Counted from the first letter of the stretch, positions 17,493 through 26,403 are shown. The stretch: 64,000 nucleotides of DNA from Bradyrhizobium icense (GCF_001693385.1 NZ_CP016428.1:4588001-4652000), one strand, 5' to 3'. Notes: generated from the sequence alone by a model not told the origin. A program made the numbers and translations.

Positions 17493-18197
17493 TCATCGTT
17501 GCGAGGCCTCCGCGCCCTGGCTGGCGCGGGCCAGTTGCCTGAAAATGACGGCGTGCACAATAAGGAACATCGGCACCAATACGGTCGGGATCAGCGACCA
17601 CGGCAGCACCTGCACCGCTTCCGAGCCTGATCCGGCATGGATCACCTGCAGCGGCGACCCATTCGCCGAGATGACGCCGAGCGTGATCGCGACAACGAGA
17701 TCGAGCATGCCGAATGCGTTCCAGGTCCAGACCAGCGCTCTGCCTTGCCCGCGTAGCGCGAGCCAGGCCACTGGCAGAGCGAGTACGCCGGTGATGATAT
17801 CGCCCCAGCCTGCCGAATATGGAAATGGTCCGCCAAGCCGGCCTTCGGCCGCGAGCAGGATAAAGAACCCTCCCGCTATGCGCCAGACGTTGAGGCCGAT
17901 CAGGAACGGCATCGGCATTCCGAGCAGCGACGCGCGCACCGGCGCAGAGATCGCGCTGGCAACGGCAGTCGCTACCAGCGGGAGCGCGATGACCGCACCG
18001 ATCATCAGCGGTCCCAGCGGACTTGCGCCGCGGAACTGGTTTGCGGCCGCGAGCGCGGCGGCGAGCCCGGTCCACAGACCGGCACCGACGGAGACGGCGA
18101 TACGCTGCGCTGTGCTGATCGGCATCGCGCCGGTAAGCGCATTGATGCTGACGATGATGGCGGCAACGAGCACGATGGTTCCGATGAAGTCGAGCAT
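17493..18197 (-). CDS. Hypothetical integral membrane protein
   Basis: 234 residues with about six or seven hydrophobic helices, starting FIGTIVLVAAIIVSINALTG and ending with PTVLVPMFLIVHAVIF. No family is recognised. It lies 69 bases downstream of the MarR gene on the same strand. A 12-base sequence 17 bases before its ATG matches the one before the MarR start, so the MarR protein probably represses both. Genes in this position often protect against the ligand sensed by the MarR protein; that is inference. Confidence 0.8.
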   Translation of the reverse strand: MLDFIGTIVLVAAIIVSINALTGAMPISTAQRIAVSVGAGLWTGLAAALAAANQFRGASPLGPLMIGAVIALPLVATAVASAISAPVRASLLGMPMPFLIGLNVWRIAGGFFILLAAEGRLGGPFPYSAGWGDIITGVLALPVAWLALRGQGRALVWTWNAFGMLDLVVAITLGVISANGSPLQVIHAGSGSEAVQVLPWSLIPTVLVPMFLIVHAVIFRQLARASQGAEASQR

Positions 18198-18213
18198 GGA
18201 TATCTCTCTTTAC

Positions 18214-18225
18214 GTGCAGTTACAC
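18214..18225. promoter_or_regulatory. Candidate MarR operator, membrane protein gene
   Basis: GTGCAGTTACAC; minus-strand reading TAGGTGTAACTGCAC. It shares the TAGGTGTA and CAC positions with the site upstream of the MarR gene at 18718 and is a near palindrome with one mismatch. Confidence 0.5.
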
Positions 18226-18266
18226 CTATCGCGATGAACGATCGCGTCGGCCAAAGCCCCTTCGTT

Positions 18267-18710
18267 TCAGCCCAAATTCCGGGCATCCAATAGTTTCAGC
18301 GCGGCTTGGCCGTCGGCGCCGAGCAACCTGCTTAAGTGCGCCTGCGCCTTCGACCAGAACGGAAAGCTGCGGCGCACCACATTCCGTCCCTGCCTGGTGA
18401 TGCTGATCATGCGCGCGCGCGGGTCGTCGCCGGCCTTGATCGAAATCCACTTTTGCTGCTCGAGCACCGCGAGATTTCGCGTCAGCGTCGTGCGCTCCAT
18501 GCCGAGAATGCCGGCCAGCCTGCCGATCGGCATTTCCCCTCGCAGCATCAACTGCGACAGGATGGTGAATTGGGTGATCCGAATTCCGGATTCCTGCATG
18601 TAAGAATCGTACAGCCGCGTGATCTTTCGCGCAGCCTGCCGCGACGCCAGACAGAAACAGCCCGCAGCGGCCATGTAGTCAGCGGCGTCGGGGTCGTTTG
18701 CCTGCTTCAT
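18267..18710 (-). CDS. MarR-family transcriptional regulator
   Basis: 147 residues. A winged helix-turn-helix is visible (GRLAGILGMERTTLTRNLAVL followed by the DDPRARMISIT wing) flanked by the dimerisation helices. CFCLASRQAARKI near the N terminus contains two cysteines that could sense oxidants. A palindromic operator candidate sits eight bases before the start codon, overlapping the likely ribosome site, so autorepression is expected. The membrane protein gene follows on the same strand with a similar site. Confidence 0.88.
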   Translation of the reverse strand: MKQANDPDAADYMAAAGCFCLASRQAARKITRLYDSYMQESGIRITQFTILSQLMLRGEMPIGRLAGILGMERTTLTRNLAVLEQQKWISIKAGDDPRARMISITRQGRNVVRRSFPFWSKAQAHLSRLLGADGQAALKLLDARNLG

Positions 18711-18717
18711 GAAATAA

Positions 18718-18729
18718 GTGTATCTACAC
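18718..18729. promoter_or_regulatory. Candidate MarR operator, autoregulatory
   Basis: GTGTATCTACAC, with perfect five-base arms around TC. Minus-strand context AATAGGTGTAGATACAC matches the site at 18214 in eleven of the central positions. Confidence 0.55.
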
Positions 18730-18784
18730 CTATTTGCATCCGCAAGCGCAACCCGAAGCTGTTCCTGCTAAAATAAACTTGAAG

Positions 18785-19195
18785 TCAGCTTCCCGGCGTC
18801 CAGGGCTGGTAGTCGCCCGTCGCCTTGGGACGGCGGCCGCTTGCCAAGGTCGAGCCGGAGGGGCGGTAGGCCGCGGGCGTGCCGGTCAGGTTCGGGACGT
18901 GCGGCTTTTCCCACTCGCGCGGCGTGTAGCTCTCTTCGGTCGGCGCGGTATCGACAACGTGATGCAGCCAGCCATGCCATGACGGCGGCACCCGGCTCGC
19001 CTCGGCAAGGCCGTTATAGATCACCCAGCGCCGCTCGAAACCCAGAGTCGGATCGATCTTGCCGCCCTTGGTGCGGTAGTAGCGGTTGCCCTGCTCGTCC
19101 TGGCCGACCAATTCGCCGAACCGCCACGTCCACAATTGCGTGCCGAAAGTCTGGCTGTTCCACCAAGTGAAAAATTTCAGCAGAAACAGCTTCAT
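18785..19195 (-). CDS. NADH:ubiquinone oxidoreductase accessory subunit NDUFA12
   Basis: 136 residues. The family sequence is unmistakable: FTWWNSQTFGTQLWTWRFGE, VGQDEQGNRYYRTKGG, RRWVIYNGLAEASRVPPSWH and ESYTPREWEKPHVPNLTGT. It is one of the accessory subunits of complex I shared between alphaproteobacteria and mitochondria, on the cytoplasmic arm at the inner membrane. In rhizobia it normally sits close to DUF2155 and aat; here it is separated from them by about 8 kb of unrelated genes. Confidence 0.93.
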   Translation of the reverse strand: MKLFLLKFFTWWNSQTFGTQLWTWRFGELVGQDEQGNRYYRTKGGKIDPTLGFERRWVIYNGLAEASRVPPSWHGWLHHVVDTAPTEESYTPREWEKPHVPNLTGTPAAYRPSGSTLASGRRPKATGDYQPWTPGS

Positions 19196-19464
19196 GAGAG
19201 CTCGGCCGGTTCGAGATGTCGTGCCGCTCTGATGCCATCGGCGGGGCAGATTGTCCAGCCAAACGCTGGACTTTCAGCCCTGCGGAAGGCCGGTTTTGGC
19301 CGCGCTCGATTGAGCCCGCGCATTATCGCGGAATCGGCACAATCCGTTCATTTCGCATACAGTTCCGACCCGACAGGCTGAGCTCGCCTGCAATCAATGC
19401 GCGGGCTCTGGAACGTCCGCCCCTTGAACGGGTTAGGGCCTATATCCCGCAAATGGAGCCTAAA

Positions 19465-20175
19465 ATGATCAGTCTAAAGGTTTTGAGTACCGCGGCAGCG
19501 ATGGCGCTCGTGTTGCCAGTGGTCGCGCCGAGCGTTAGCGCCGTTCAGGCCCAGGAAGGCAGAGGCGGTGGTATGGGCGGCGGTGCCAGGGGCGGCGGTG
19601 GCGGCGGCGCAGCTATCGGCGGTGGCGGCGGAGCTGTCGGCGGTGGCGCGGCTATCGGCGGTGGCGGTGGCTTTAGAGGCGGTGGTGGCGCCGCCGTTGC
19701 ACCAGGCGGCGGCGGCGGCTTTAGAGGTGGCGGCATGGCCGTCGCGCCCGGCGGTGGCAGCATTAGAGGTGGCGGCGTGGCCGTTGCGCCCGGCAGTCCC
19801 GGCTTCAGGGCTGGCGCCGTTGCCAGCACGGAAGGCCGTGGAACCGGCTTCCGGCCCGCACCCGGCGTCGGTGGAGGTACCGTCGCAGGTGGTCGCTGGC
19901 ACGGCGGCGGACGTCATTTTCATCACCGCCACCGTCACGGCGGCTTCTGGCCGGGCTTCGCAATCGGCGCGGGCATCGGGTCGGCCTATGGCTACTACGG
20001 CAGCCCCTACTATTACGATGACCCCTATTATTACGACGACACCGTGGTCGCCGCTGCGCCTCCCGCCGGCGATGATGCCGTGGCCTATTGCATGCGGCGA
20101 TACAAATCCTACGATCCGGCATCGGGAACGTATCTCGGCTATGACGGCCAGCGTCACCCCTGCCCGGCGCAATAG
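19465..20175 (+). CDS. BA14K-family protein, glycine-rich and exported
   Basis: 236 residues. A signal peptide (to about VSAVQAQ) is followed by a low-complexity Gly-rich region built on GGGGG, FRGGG and VAPGG repeats, a His/Arg patch (RHFHHRHRHGG), a Tyr-rich hydrophobic segment (AYGYYGSPYYYDD) and the C-terminal BA14K motif (AVAYCMRRYKSYDPASGTYL and HPCP). BA14K proteins were described as immunoreactive lectin-like proteins of Brucella; the role here is unknown. The ATG at 19465 has GGAG eight bases upstream. A strong terminator follows. Confidence 0.85.
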   Translation: MISLKVLSTAAAMALVLPVVAPSVSAVQAQEGRGGGMGGGARGGGGGGAAIGGGGGAVGGGAAIGGGGGFRGGGGAAVAPGGGGGFRGGGMAVAPGGGSIRGGGVAVAPGSPGFRAGAVASTEGRGTGFRPAPGVGGGTVAGGRWHGGGRHFHHRHRHGGFWPGFAIGAGIGSAYGYYGSPYYYDDPYYYDDTVVAAAPPAGDDAVAYCMRRYKSYDPASGTYLGYDGQRHPCPAQ

Positions 20176-20194
20176 CACGATAGCGTAAATTCGA

Positions 20195-20225
20195 AGGGCG
20201 GCACATTCCGGTGTGCCGCCCTTTT
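20195..20225. terminator. Rho-independent terminator
   Basis: AGGGCGGCACATTCCGGTGTGCCGCCC hairpin followed by TTTT. It ends the BA14K gene and sits just past the stop of the convergent EamA pseudogene. Confidence 0.8.
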
Positions 20226-20234
20226 CGTTCGGAG

Positions 20235-21139
20235 TTAGGCGCGCAGCGCCACCGCGACGCCGCCAAGCGTGATCACCAACGCCGCGACTTCGCGCAGGCC
20301 GAGCGGCTCGCCCAGCATCACCGCCGCTGCGAGCACCCCGATGACGGGAACCAGCAAGGTTCCGATCGAGGCGGTCGCCGCCGGCAACCGCTCCAGCGCG
20401 GCAAACCAGCACACGTAGCACAGGCAGAACTGGATCAGCGTCATATAGAGCAGCGACGCCCAGCCGACGGATGACAGAGCAGCCAGTTGCGGTTGCTCGA
20501 CTACAAGGCCACGATCGCGATCGGCAGGCAGCCGACCCCGATCTGCCAGGCGGCCAGCGATAGCGGCGGCATCGCCAGCGGAAAATGCTTCGTCAGTACG
20601 GTGCCAAGCCCAACGCACACCGCGCCTGCCAGCGCGCAAGCGATGCCCGGCAACTTCTCGACGCTGGCCTCGATGCCGTGGCCGCCAATCAGCACGGCGA
20701 TGCCGGCAAGCGCGACCATCAGCGCGACCGCTCGAAGCGGCGACAGCCGCTCGCCGAGGATCGGCCGCGCCAGAAGCGCCACCCAGACCGGGATCGATAT
20801 CCCGAGCACTGCGGCCTCGCTGGCGTTGAGCCACAATAGTGCCAGCCCCATGAACGCGACCCAGCCGCCGATCGTGAGCATCGAGACCAGGAGCAACCGC
20901 AGCCACATCAGACGCGGCACGCTCAATCTTTGCCGCAGCGCGAGGGCGAACAGTGCCAACGCCGCGGCGCCGACGATGCCGCACAGGCCGCGCGAGGACA
21001 GCGGCGGCCATTCGGTCAGTAAATGTTTCATGATCGGAAAGTTGAGGCCCCACCCCACTGACGTAACGGCGAGCAGGATGAGCCCGAGTGGCGACAGCCG
21101 GGCGGCAGCGGCGCGCCTCGCATGATTGATTGGCGACAT
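20235..21139 (-). pseudogene. EamA/DMT-family transporter, single-base frameshift
   Basis: A ten-helix drug/metabolite transporter in two frames. The first part (SPLGLILLAVTSVGWGLNF to CLPIAIVAL) stops at about 20501; in the next frame the protein continues as VVEQPQLAALSSVGWASLL and LGLREVAALVITLGG to a normal C terminus at 20235. One base appears lost at about 20503. The joined protein closely resembles the intact EamA gene at 29115-30011. Everything else is intact, so this is either a very recent loss of function or a sequencing error. Confidence 0.8.
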
Positions 21140-21319
21140 GACGGGATTGGATCCGGAACCGGCGGTTGAATGTTATCGTTCTGATACAGCGAAACGGGAA
21201 TTGCCCTCGGCAATTTTTATGGGCACTCTACCATGCAGACGACCTGTCGACGTTTCGACTTAATCGTCACATGGGACGCGCGACTCGCCTGGCCGCCGCC
21301 CGAGGAAGAAGGAATCATC

Positions 21320-21727
21320 GTGCCGCGCGTTCTCGTGGTCGATGACGACCCGATGGTGTGCGTTGCCATCGAGGTTTGTCTGACGCGCAAGGGTTTCGAG
21401 GTCACCGTTGCCGACGGTGGTGAAGCGGGAATGCGCGCGCTCGAAACTGCCGATTTCGATGTCATGCTGATCGATGTGTTCATGCCGCATATGCGCGGCT
21501 TCGAATCGATCCGAATGTTCCATGAGCGCAAGCCGGATGTACCTGTTATTGCGATGTCGGGCTACGCCTTTGCCAACACCGAACGCGCACCGGATTTCCT
21601 GCGGATGACGATCGAGCTCGGCGCGGCATGCTGTTTGCGCAAGCCCTTCACGCCGGACGCGTTGTTGACCTCGGTCAATCAATGCATCACCAAGCCGAAA
21701 ACTTCCGCGCAGCAGTCGAAATCGTGA
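21320..21727 (+). CDS. Single-domain response regulator
   Basis: About 135 residues, a lone receiver domain: RVLVVDDDPMVCVAIEVCL supplies the acidic pocket, Asp52 (MLIDVFMP) the phosphorylation site, and Lys in CCLRKPFTPDALL the conserved lysine. No output domain follows. The GTG start at 21320 is preceded by AAGGA; an in-frame ATG at 21233 would add 29 residues outside the domain. It ends 15 bases before the hybrid kinase gene and is probably cotranscribed with it, acting as phosphate sink or relay partner. Confidence 0.85.
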   Translation: MPRVLVVDDDPMVCVAIEVCLTRKGFEVTVADGGEAGMRALETADFDVMLIDVFMPHMRGFESIRMFHERKPDVPVIAMSGYAFANTERAPDFLRMTIELGAACCLRKPFTPDALLTSVNQCITKPKTSAQQSKS

Positions 21728-21742
21728 AGTAAACAACCGGCA

Positions 21743-23977
21743 ATGCCCACGCAGCGTATCATTCTTGGAATCGGCCTCGCTATCCTCCTCGTTATCGGCG
21801 CTGCCTCGATCGGTCTCGACCTCAAGTCGCGGTCCGATAACGCCTCGGTCGACCGCGCACTTGGCATCCTCAGTAAAATCTCGGACATGCGCCCGCTGCT
21901 GCGCCGGGCGGAAAGCGCGGCGCGCGCCTTTGCGCTGTCAGGCGAGCAGGAATTCGCCAGGGACTACCGCGAGGCCAGCGAGGCGATCCTGCCGGCGCTG
22001 GCGGCATTGATCGAGGCCGTCAAGGATAATCCCACCGAAAAGCGGCTAGTCGAGGAAACCAAGGCGCTCTTGGAGCGGCAGATTGCCGTCAATGGCGAGT
22101 TGATCAGGCTCCGGACCGCGGGAGATGACGCCGCTGTCGCCGCGCTTGTCAGCCAGGAAGATCGCGCGGCGACGGAGGCGATTGCCGGAAACCTGGCAAA
22201 GGCGGTGGCGGAAGAGCGCAGGTTGCTTTTTGCCAGACGCGCCGAATCCGAAACCAACGGGACGCTCCTGCTGGCGATCGATCTCGCCGGCGTCCTGCTG
22301 ATTCTGTTTCTCGCCACCCTTCTGACGGTCTCAACCCGCCGCTCGCGCCGGGAACTGCAGGATTCGCTGAGCGCCACCAAGGCCAGCAACGAGGCACTGG
22401 AGGCAGCGGTCGCCGAGCGCACCGAGCATCTGGTTGCCGCGCACGAGGAACTCAGGCTTTCCGCCGCGGTCTTGCGCAGCACCTTTCACAGCATGGCGGA
22501 GGCGGTGCTCGTCATCGACACCAGCGGCGAGGTGTTGCTCTCGAACCCGGCCGCCGAGAAGATGCTGCGCTTCCGGCCGGGCATGACGGTCGAACGCTTA
22601 CGGTCGCTCAGCGCGGTTTTCCATGCCGACGGTATCACGCCGCTACCAGTCCATGACATGCCCGCCTCGCGCGCGCTGCGCGGCGAAGCGTTCGACGCCA
22701 TCGAAATCGTGCTGCGCCCGATCGGCGACAATTCGCCTGTCCATCTCGTGGTCAGCGGCCGGCCGCTGCGCGATGCCTCGGGCGCCATCAGCGGCGCGGC
22801 GCTGGTCTATCACGACATTACGGGGTCGCGCGAAACCGAGCACAAGCTGCAGCAGGCGCAAAAGCTCGACGCCATCGGCAAGCTCACCGGCGGCGTCGCG
22901 CACGACTTCAACAACATGCTGACCGTGATCACCGGCACCACCGAAACGCTGGCGGCCAACCTTGCGCACGAGCCGGCGTTGCAGAAGACCGCCGAACTGA
23001 TCGACCAGGCGGCGGAGCGCTGCAGCGAGCTGATCCAGCATCTGCTCGCTTTCGCCCGCCGCCAGCCGTTGCAGCCGCGCAATGTCGACATCAACGCGAC
23101 CGTGCTCGATATCGCAAAATTGCTGCGCCCGACGCTCGGCGAGCAGATCGAGGTCAACTCCATTCTCGACCAGGAAACGGCGATTGCCCATATCGACGCA
23201 TCGCAGCTCGCCAACTCCCTGCTCAACATGGCGATCAACGCGCGCGATGCGATGCCGAACGGCGGCAAGCTGCTTTTGGAGACGCGCAACGTCGTGCTCG
23301 ACGAGTCCTATGCGCAGGCCAACCCGGACGCAAAGCCCGGTCCCTATGTGATGCTCGCGGTCAGCGACACCGGCGCCGGCATGCCGCAGGAGGTGCTGGA
23401 CAAGGTGTTCGAGCCGTTCTTCACCACCAAGGAGGTCGGCAAGGGCTCGGGCCTTGGGCTGAGCATGGTCTACGGCTTCGTCAAACAGTCCGGCGGGCAC
23501 ATCCGGATCTACAGCGAGGTCGGCCACGGCACCACGATCAAGCTCTATCTGCCCCCCGCACGCGGCCAGGTCGAGGCCACGCCGCCGGCGGCCGCGGCGT
23601 TGCCGCATGGCAACGAGACCATCATGGTGGTGGAAGACGACGCGCTGGTGCGCAATTTCGTCACCGCGCAATTGCAGAGCCTCGGCTACCGGACGGTCGC
23701 CGCCGCCAACGGGCCGGCAGCGATGAAACTGATCGAAGGCGGTCAGGCATTCGATCTCTTGTTCACCGACGTCATCATGCCCGGCGGCATGACCGGACGC
23801 GAATTGGCGGAGAAGGTGCTGAAGCTCCGGCCCGGCATCAAGGTGTTGTATACGTCCGGCTACACCGACAACGCGATCGTGCACCAGGGCCGCCTCCATC
23901 CCGGCGTGCTGCTGCTGACCAAGCCGTACCGGCAGTCGCAGTTGGCCAACATGGTGCGGCGCGCGCTGATGGGGTAA
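21743..23977 (+). CDS. Membrane hybrid sensor histidine kinase
   Basis: 744 residues. A first membrane helix (residues 5-25), a helical periplasmic sensor of CHASE3 type to about 170, a second helix (LLAIDLAGVLLILFLATLL), a short coiled coil, a PAS domain (about 245-355, VLVIDTSGEVLLSNPAAEKM), a HisKA domain with His387 (GGVAHDFNNML), an HATPase with N box (NMAINARDAM) and G boxes (DTGAGM, GKGSGLGLSM), and a C-terminal receiver with Asp676 (LLFTDVIMPGG). It should autophosphorylate at His387 and relay to Asp676 or to the separate regulator upstream. The signal is not identifiable. Confidence 0.92.
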   Translation: MPTQRIILGIGLAILLVIGAASIGLDLKSRSDNASVDRALGILSKISDMRPLLRRAESAARAFALSGEQEFARDYREASEAILPALAALIEAVKDNPTEKRLVEETKALLERQIAVNGELIRLRTAGDDAAVAALVSQEDRAATEAIAGNLAKAVAEERRLLFARRAESETNGTLLLAIDLAGVLLILFLATLLTVSTRRSRRELQDSLSATKASNEALEAAVAERTEHLVAAHEELRLSAAVLRSTFHSMAEAVLVIDTSGEVLLSNPAAEKMLRFRPGMTVERLRSLSAVFHADGITPLPVHDMPASRALRGEAFDAIEIVLRPIGDNSPVHLVVSGRPLRDASGAISGAALVYHDITGSRETEHKLQQAQKLDAIGKLTGGVAHDFNNMLTVITGTTETLAANLAHEPALQKTAELIDQAAERCSELIQHLLAFARRQPLQPRNVDINATVLDIAKLLRPTLGEQIEVNSILDQETAIAHIDASQLANSLLNMAINARDAMPNGGKLLLETRNVVLDESYAQANPDAKPGPYVMLAVSDTGAGMPQEVLDKVFEPFFTTKEVGKGSGLGLSMVYGFVKQSGGHIRIYSEVGHGTTIKLYLPPARGQVEATPPAAAALPHGNETIMVVEDDALVRNFVTAQLQSLGYRTVAAANGPAAMKLIEGGQAFDLLFTDVIMPGGMTGRELAEKVLKLRPGIKVLYTSGYTDNAIVHQGRLHPGVLLLTKPYRQSQLANMVRRALMG

Positions 23978-24033
23978 TGAGGCGAAGCCTCTTACAGCGT
24001 CGTTTTCAATGCCGACTTGATGTATGAAAGGGT

Positions 24034-24414
24034 GTGACGTTGGACGAAGGAATTCCGGGGGAAGGGCCAAGGCTGATGGCCGACGTGATCTACAAGCGCT
24101 GCTATTTCGATTGGGGCGGACGATGCGCCTATTGCGACGTTGCACTCTCCCGGCAAAAGACGGGCGGCAACGTCAAGGCCAGCATCGACCATTTCATCCC
24201 GCTCGCAAAGGGAGGTCAGAACGGCAGGAGCAACCGCGTGCTGGCCTGCTATCCCTGCAATCTCGCCAAGGGCGACACCGACCCGCGCGAGACGAACCAA
24301 TGGCCCGACGTCGAACAGCGCCTCGCCGAGATTGCCGCCACGCCGCTCCTCAGTCACGGGAAGCTCAGACAGCTTATTCCCGAACTGGTGAAACAGCTTG
24401 GCGTTGGGGCGTGA
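24034..24414 (+). CDS. HNH endonuclease domain protein
   Basis: 126 residues with GTG start, or 112 from the ATG at 24076. It carries a complete HNH zinc motif: CAYC, then SIDHFIPLAKGG with the Asp-His pair, the Asn in SNRVLACYPCN, and a closing Lys. Such small proteins can be restriction-type nucleases or phage packaging helpers. It has no methyltransferase or phage neighbour; next to it, convergent, is a toxin-antitoxin operon, so a defence-type role is possible but unproven. Confidence 0.8.
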   Translation: MTLDEGIPGEGPRLMADVIYKRCYFDWGGRCAYCDVALSRQKTGGNVKASIDHFIPLAKGGQNGRSNRVLACYPCNLAKGDTDPRETNQWPDVEQRLAEIAATPLLSHGKLRQLIPELVKQLGVGA

Positions 24415-24566
24415 TCCGCGCCCTTGCTAGGTCATCGACGCGTGCTAGGAGCTCAGCACCGATCCTCGATCGGCCTCTTATTCGTTTCCATGCGATGATC
24501 TGATCTGTGGCAGTGCGTTTTGTCATTTTGGATCTTGTCCAATCCGTGCTGCAGGCAAAAGCCGCG

Positions 24567-24848
24567 TCAAGCGGCCGACAGCCGCACGTGAAACTTACTA
24601 CCGGTTGCTTGGGCATAGCGCAGCAGTGTCTTCGTGCTCGGTAACGTTTGACCGCTTTCAAGTCGTGCGATCGTGGATTGGCTGGTCCTCATCCGAGCAG
24701 CCAGTTCGGCTTGCGAGAGACCTGCGCGCAGGCGAGCCCTAAGCAACTCGGCGGCAATTTCGAACTCTGGAGCGAGTGCCTCGTACTCCGCCTTCACCTT
24801 CGGATTGGCCAAGAGACGAGCTTTGATCTTCTCAAACGGAATTGTCAT
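24567..24848 (-). CDS. XRE-family antitoxin, HigA-like
   Basis: 93 residues. A helix-turn-helix is plain (LSQAELAARMRTSQSTIARLE) followed by TLPSTKTLLRYAQATG. It overlaps the upstream toxin gene by four bases, so translation is coupled. In this toxin-first order the antitoxin neutralises the RelE-like partner and represses the operon. The inverted repeat before the toxin gene is the likely binding site. Confidence 0.9.
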   Translation of the reverse strand: MTIPFEKIKARLLANPKVKAEYEALAPEFEIAAELLRARLRAGLSQAELAARMRTSQSTIARLESGQTLPSTKTLLRYAQATGSKFHVRLSAA

Positions 24849-25168
24849 GTGACCTCCTTTGCTCGCTGCAGCGCGAGCTCGATCTCCGAGCGTGGAGTCT
24901 TTTGAGTCTTCTTTACAAATGCGCGAACTATGACCACCCTTCGGCCAATCGCCGTGACATAAAGCGCGCGAGCAATTCCGTCACGACCTGTCAGCCGCAA
25001 CTCCCATAGCTTCCCTTCGAGATGTTTGACGTGCGGCTCGCTCAGGCTTTCTAGCCCGGCCAAGCTGATGCGCTCTGCTAGTCGCAGAAATCGCGCCTGC
25101 ATGTCACTCGGAAGGGAAGCAATTTCCGCAGCGACCAATTCGTTGAGGATTTCTACCCGCCAGGCCAC
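24845..25168 (-). CDS. RelE/HigB-like toxin
   Basis: 107 residues of the phage-derived Gp49-like / RelE superfamily: VKHLEGKLWELRLTGRDGIA then RALYVTAIGRRVVIVRAF and KKTQKTPRSEIELAL. The basic residues expected for a ribosome-dependent mRNA interferase are present. The GTG at 25168 begins the family sequence (VAWRVEIL); a TTG at 25174 is the alternative. There is almost no room for a ribosome site because the operator palindrome begins eight bases before the start, so a leaderless or very short-leader transcript is possible. Confidence 0.88.
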   Translation of the reverse strand: MAWRVEILNELVAAEIASLPSDMQARFLRLAERISLAGLESLSEPHVKHLEGKLWELRLTGRDGIARALYVTAIGRRVVIVRAFVKKTQKTPRSEIELALQRAKEVT

Positions 25169-25175
25169 GAGCAAC

Positions 25176-25197
25176 TATATCTCATTTTTGAGATATA
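25176..25197. promoter_or_regulatory. Operator palindrome of the toxin-antitoxin operon
   Basis: TATATCTCA and TGAGATATA, perfect nine-base arms around TTTT, directly before the toxin start. Position and symmetry fit autoregulation by the XRE antitoxin. Confidence 0.65.
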
Positions 25198-25320
25198 ATC
25201 AAGACGAACGTCACGGAAGGCCTGCGATGCTTGGCGCTGCCGCAGGTACTATCGGTTCCGACGAGAAGAGCCCATTTTTAGTCGTGGCACGCCATCCTCG
25301 AACTGCCCTTCCCCACCCGC

Positions 25321-26385
25321 CTACTGCGCGCCCGATCCGCCTGCCACGATCTTTTCGTTCAGCTTCTGATCGACGATCTCGACCGTGCGGTCGATCTCGG
25401 CGCTGGGCGCGCCGAGCTGATGCGAGATCAGCTTCACGAGCAGGTCGACGCGCTCGATGAACGGCGCGCCGGCGGCGACCGCGCGGGCCGCCGACGACGG
25501 CTTGAGCAGGCTTTCTGCCGCCTTGGCGTACTTCCCGAACGGCACCTGATCGGTCGGATCCGCACCCAACCGCCGGGCGATGCCGTCGACATGGTCGTAG
25601 ATCGACTGCGACAGCTTGAGATCGCCGTGCACGGCGTCGCGGATCGACTGCGGATCGTTCGGCGTGATGCAGCGGTAGTTGCCGGTCAGCAGCATCGACC
25701 ATTTGGCGAGCGGCACGAACAGCGAGTCGAACACTTTCAGCTTCACCGGCACGTCGTGGCCGTCCAGCGTCACCGCGTCGATATCGGCTTCCAGCTCGCG
25801 AAGCAGCTTGTTGTGCTTCTCGTCGGCAAAGGCGGCGGCCTTGAAGTTGGTCGGCAGGCCGACATGCAGCACGTTTGCCGCCTCTTCCGGCGGGCGGAAG
25901 GCCTGCGGATCGGGCGAGCACAGCGTCACCAGCCCGGGCGTGAAGCGTTCCCACACCTGCGCGTTGGTATAGGCCTCCTCCAGGTCCATGTCCGCCAGCG
26001 CCGGGATGCGCTTGAGATAGGGCAGCGGCGGCATGTTCATGATCGACAGACAAGGCAGCTTTGCCTCGGCGATCTTGATCATCAAAACCCGGATCGTGTG
26101 GTTGGTGTATTGCGGCTCCTGCATCGCAAGACCGACCAGATCATAGCGGGAAAGATCGACATCGGCGGGCGTCGTCGCGTCCAGCTTGCCGGGCAGATCG
26201 CGCGAGAAGATCGCGCGGTGCACCGCCTCGTCGCGCAGCTTGATGCGAACTTCGGTGCCGTCGCGGTTGATGAGCTCTGCCGTCTTCTTCCGGCACACCA
26301 GGGTCACGTTGTGACCGGCCATCAAAAGCTTCGTCGCCAGCAGGGAGCCATACGAGGCCCCCAGGATCAGAATATTTCGCGCCAT
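25321..26385 (-). CDS. Ketopantoate reductase-like NAD(P)-binding protein
   Basis: 354 residues. It opens with a Rossmann motif (NILILGASYGSLLATKLLMAGHNVTLV) as in 2-dehydropantoate 2-reductase, and the central part (FVPLAKWSMLLTGNYRCI) resembles the family's C-terminal helical domain, but it is about 50 residues longer than PanE and lacks the standard PanE NK/NALS block. It is therefore better called a PanE-like dehydrogenase of unknown substrate. The start at 26385 fits the Rossmann N terminus. A palindrome sits 19 bases upstream. A separate, more typical PanE is at 51787. Confidence 0.75.
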   Translation of the reverse strand: MARNILILGASYGSLLATKLLMAGHNVTLVCRKKTAELINRDGTEVRIKLRDEAVHRAIFSRDLPGKLDATTPADVDLSRYDLVGLAMQEPQYTNHTIRVLMIKIAEAKLPCLSIMNMPPLPYLKRIPALADMDLEEAYTNAQVWERFTPGLVTLCSPDPQAFRPPEEAANVLHVGLPTNFKAAAFADEKHNKLLRELEADIDAVTLDGHDVPVKLKVFDSLFVPLAKWSMLLTGNYRCITPNDPQSIRDAVHGDLKLSQSIYDHVDGIARRLGADPTDQVPFGKYAKAAESLLKPSSAARAVAAGAPFIERVDLLVKLISHQLGAPSAEIDRTVEIVDQKLNEKIVAGGSGAQ

Positions 26386-26403
26386 ACTCTCTCTTTCGCC
26401 GAT

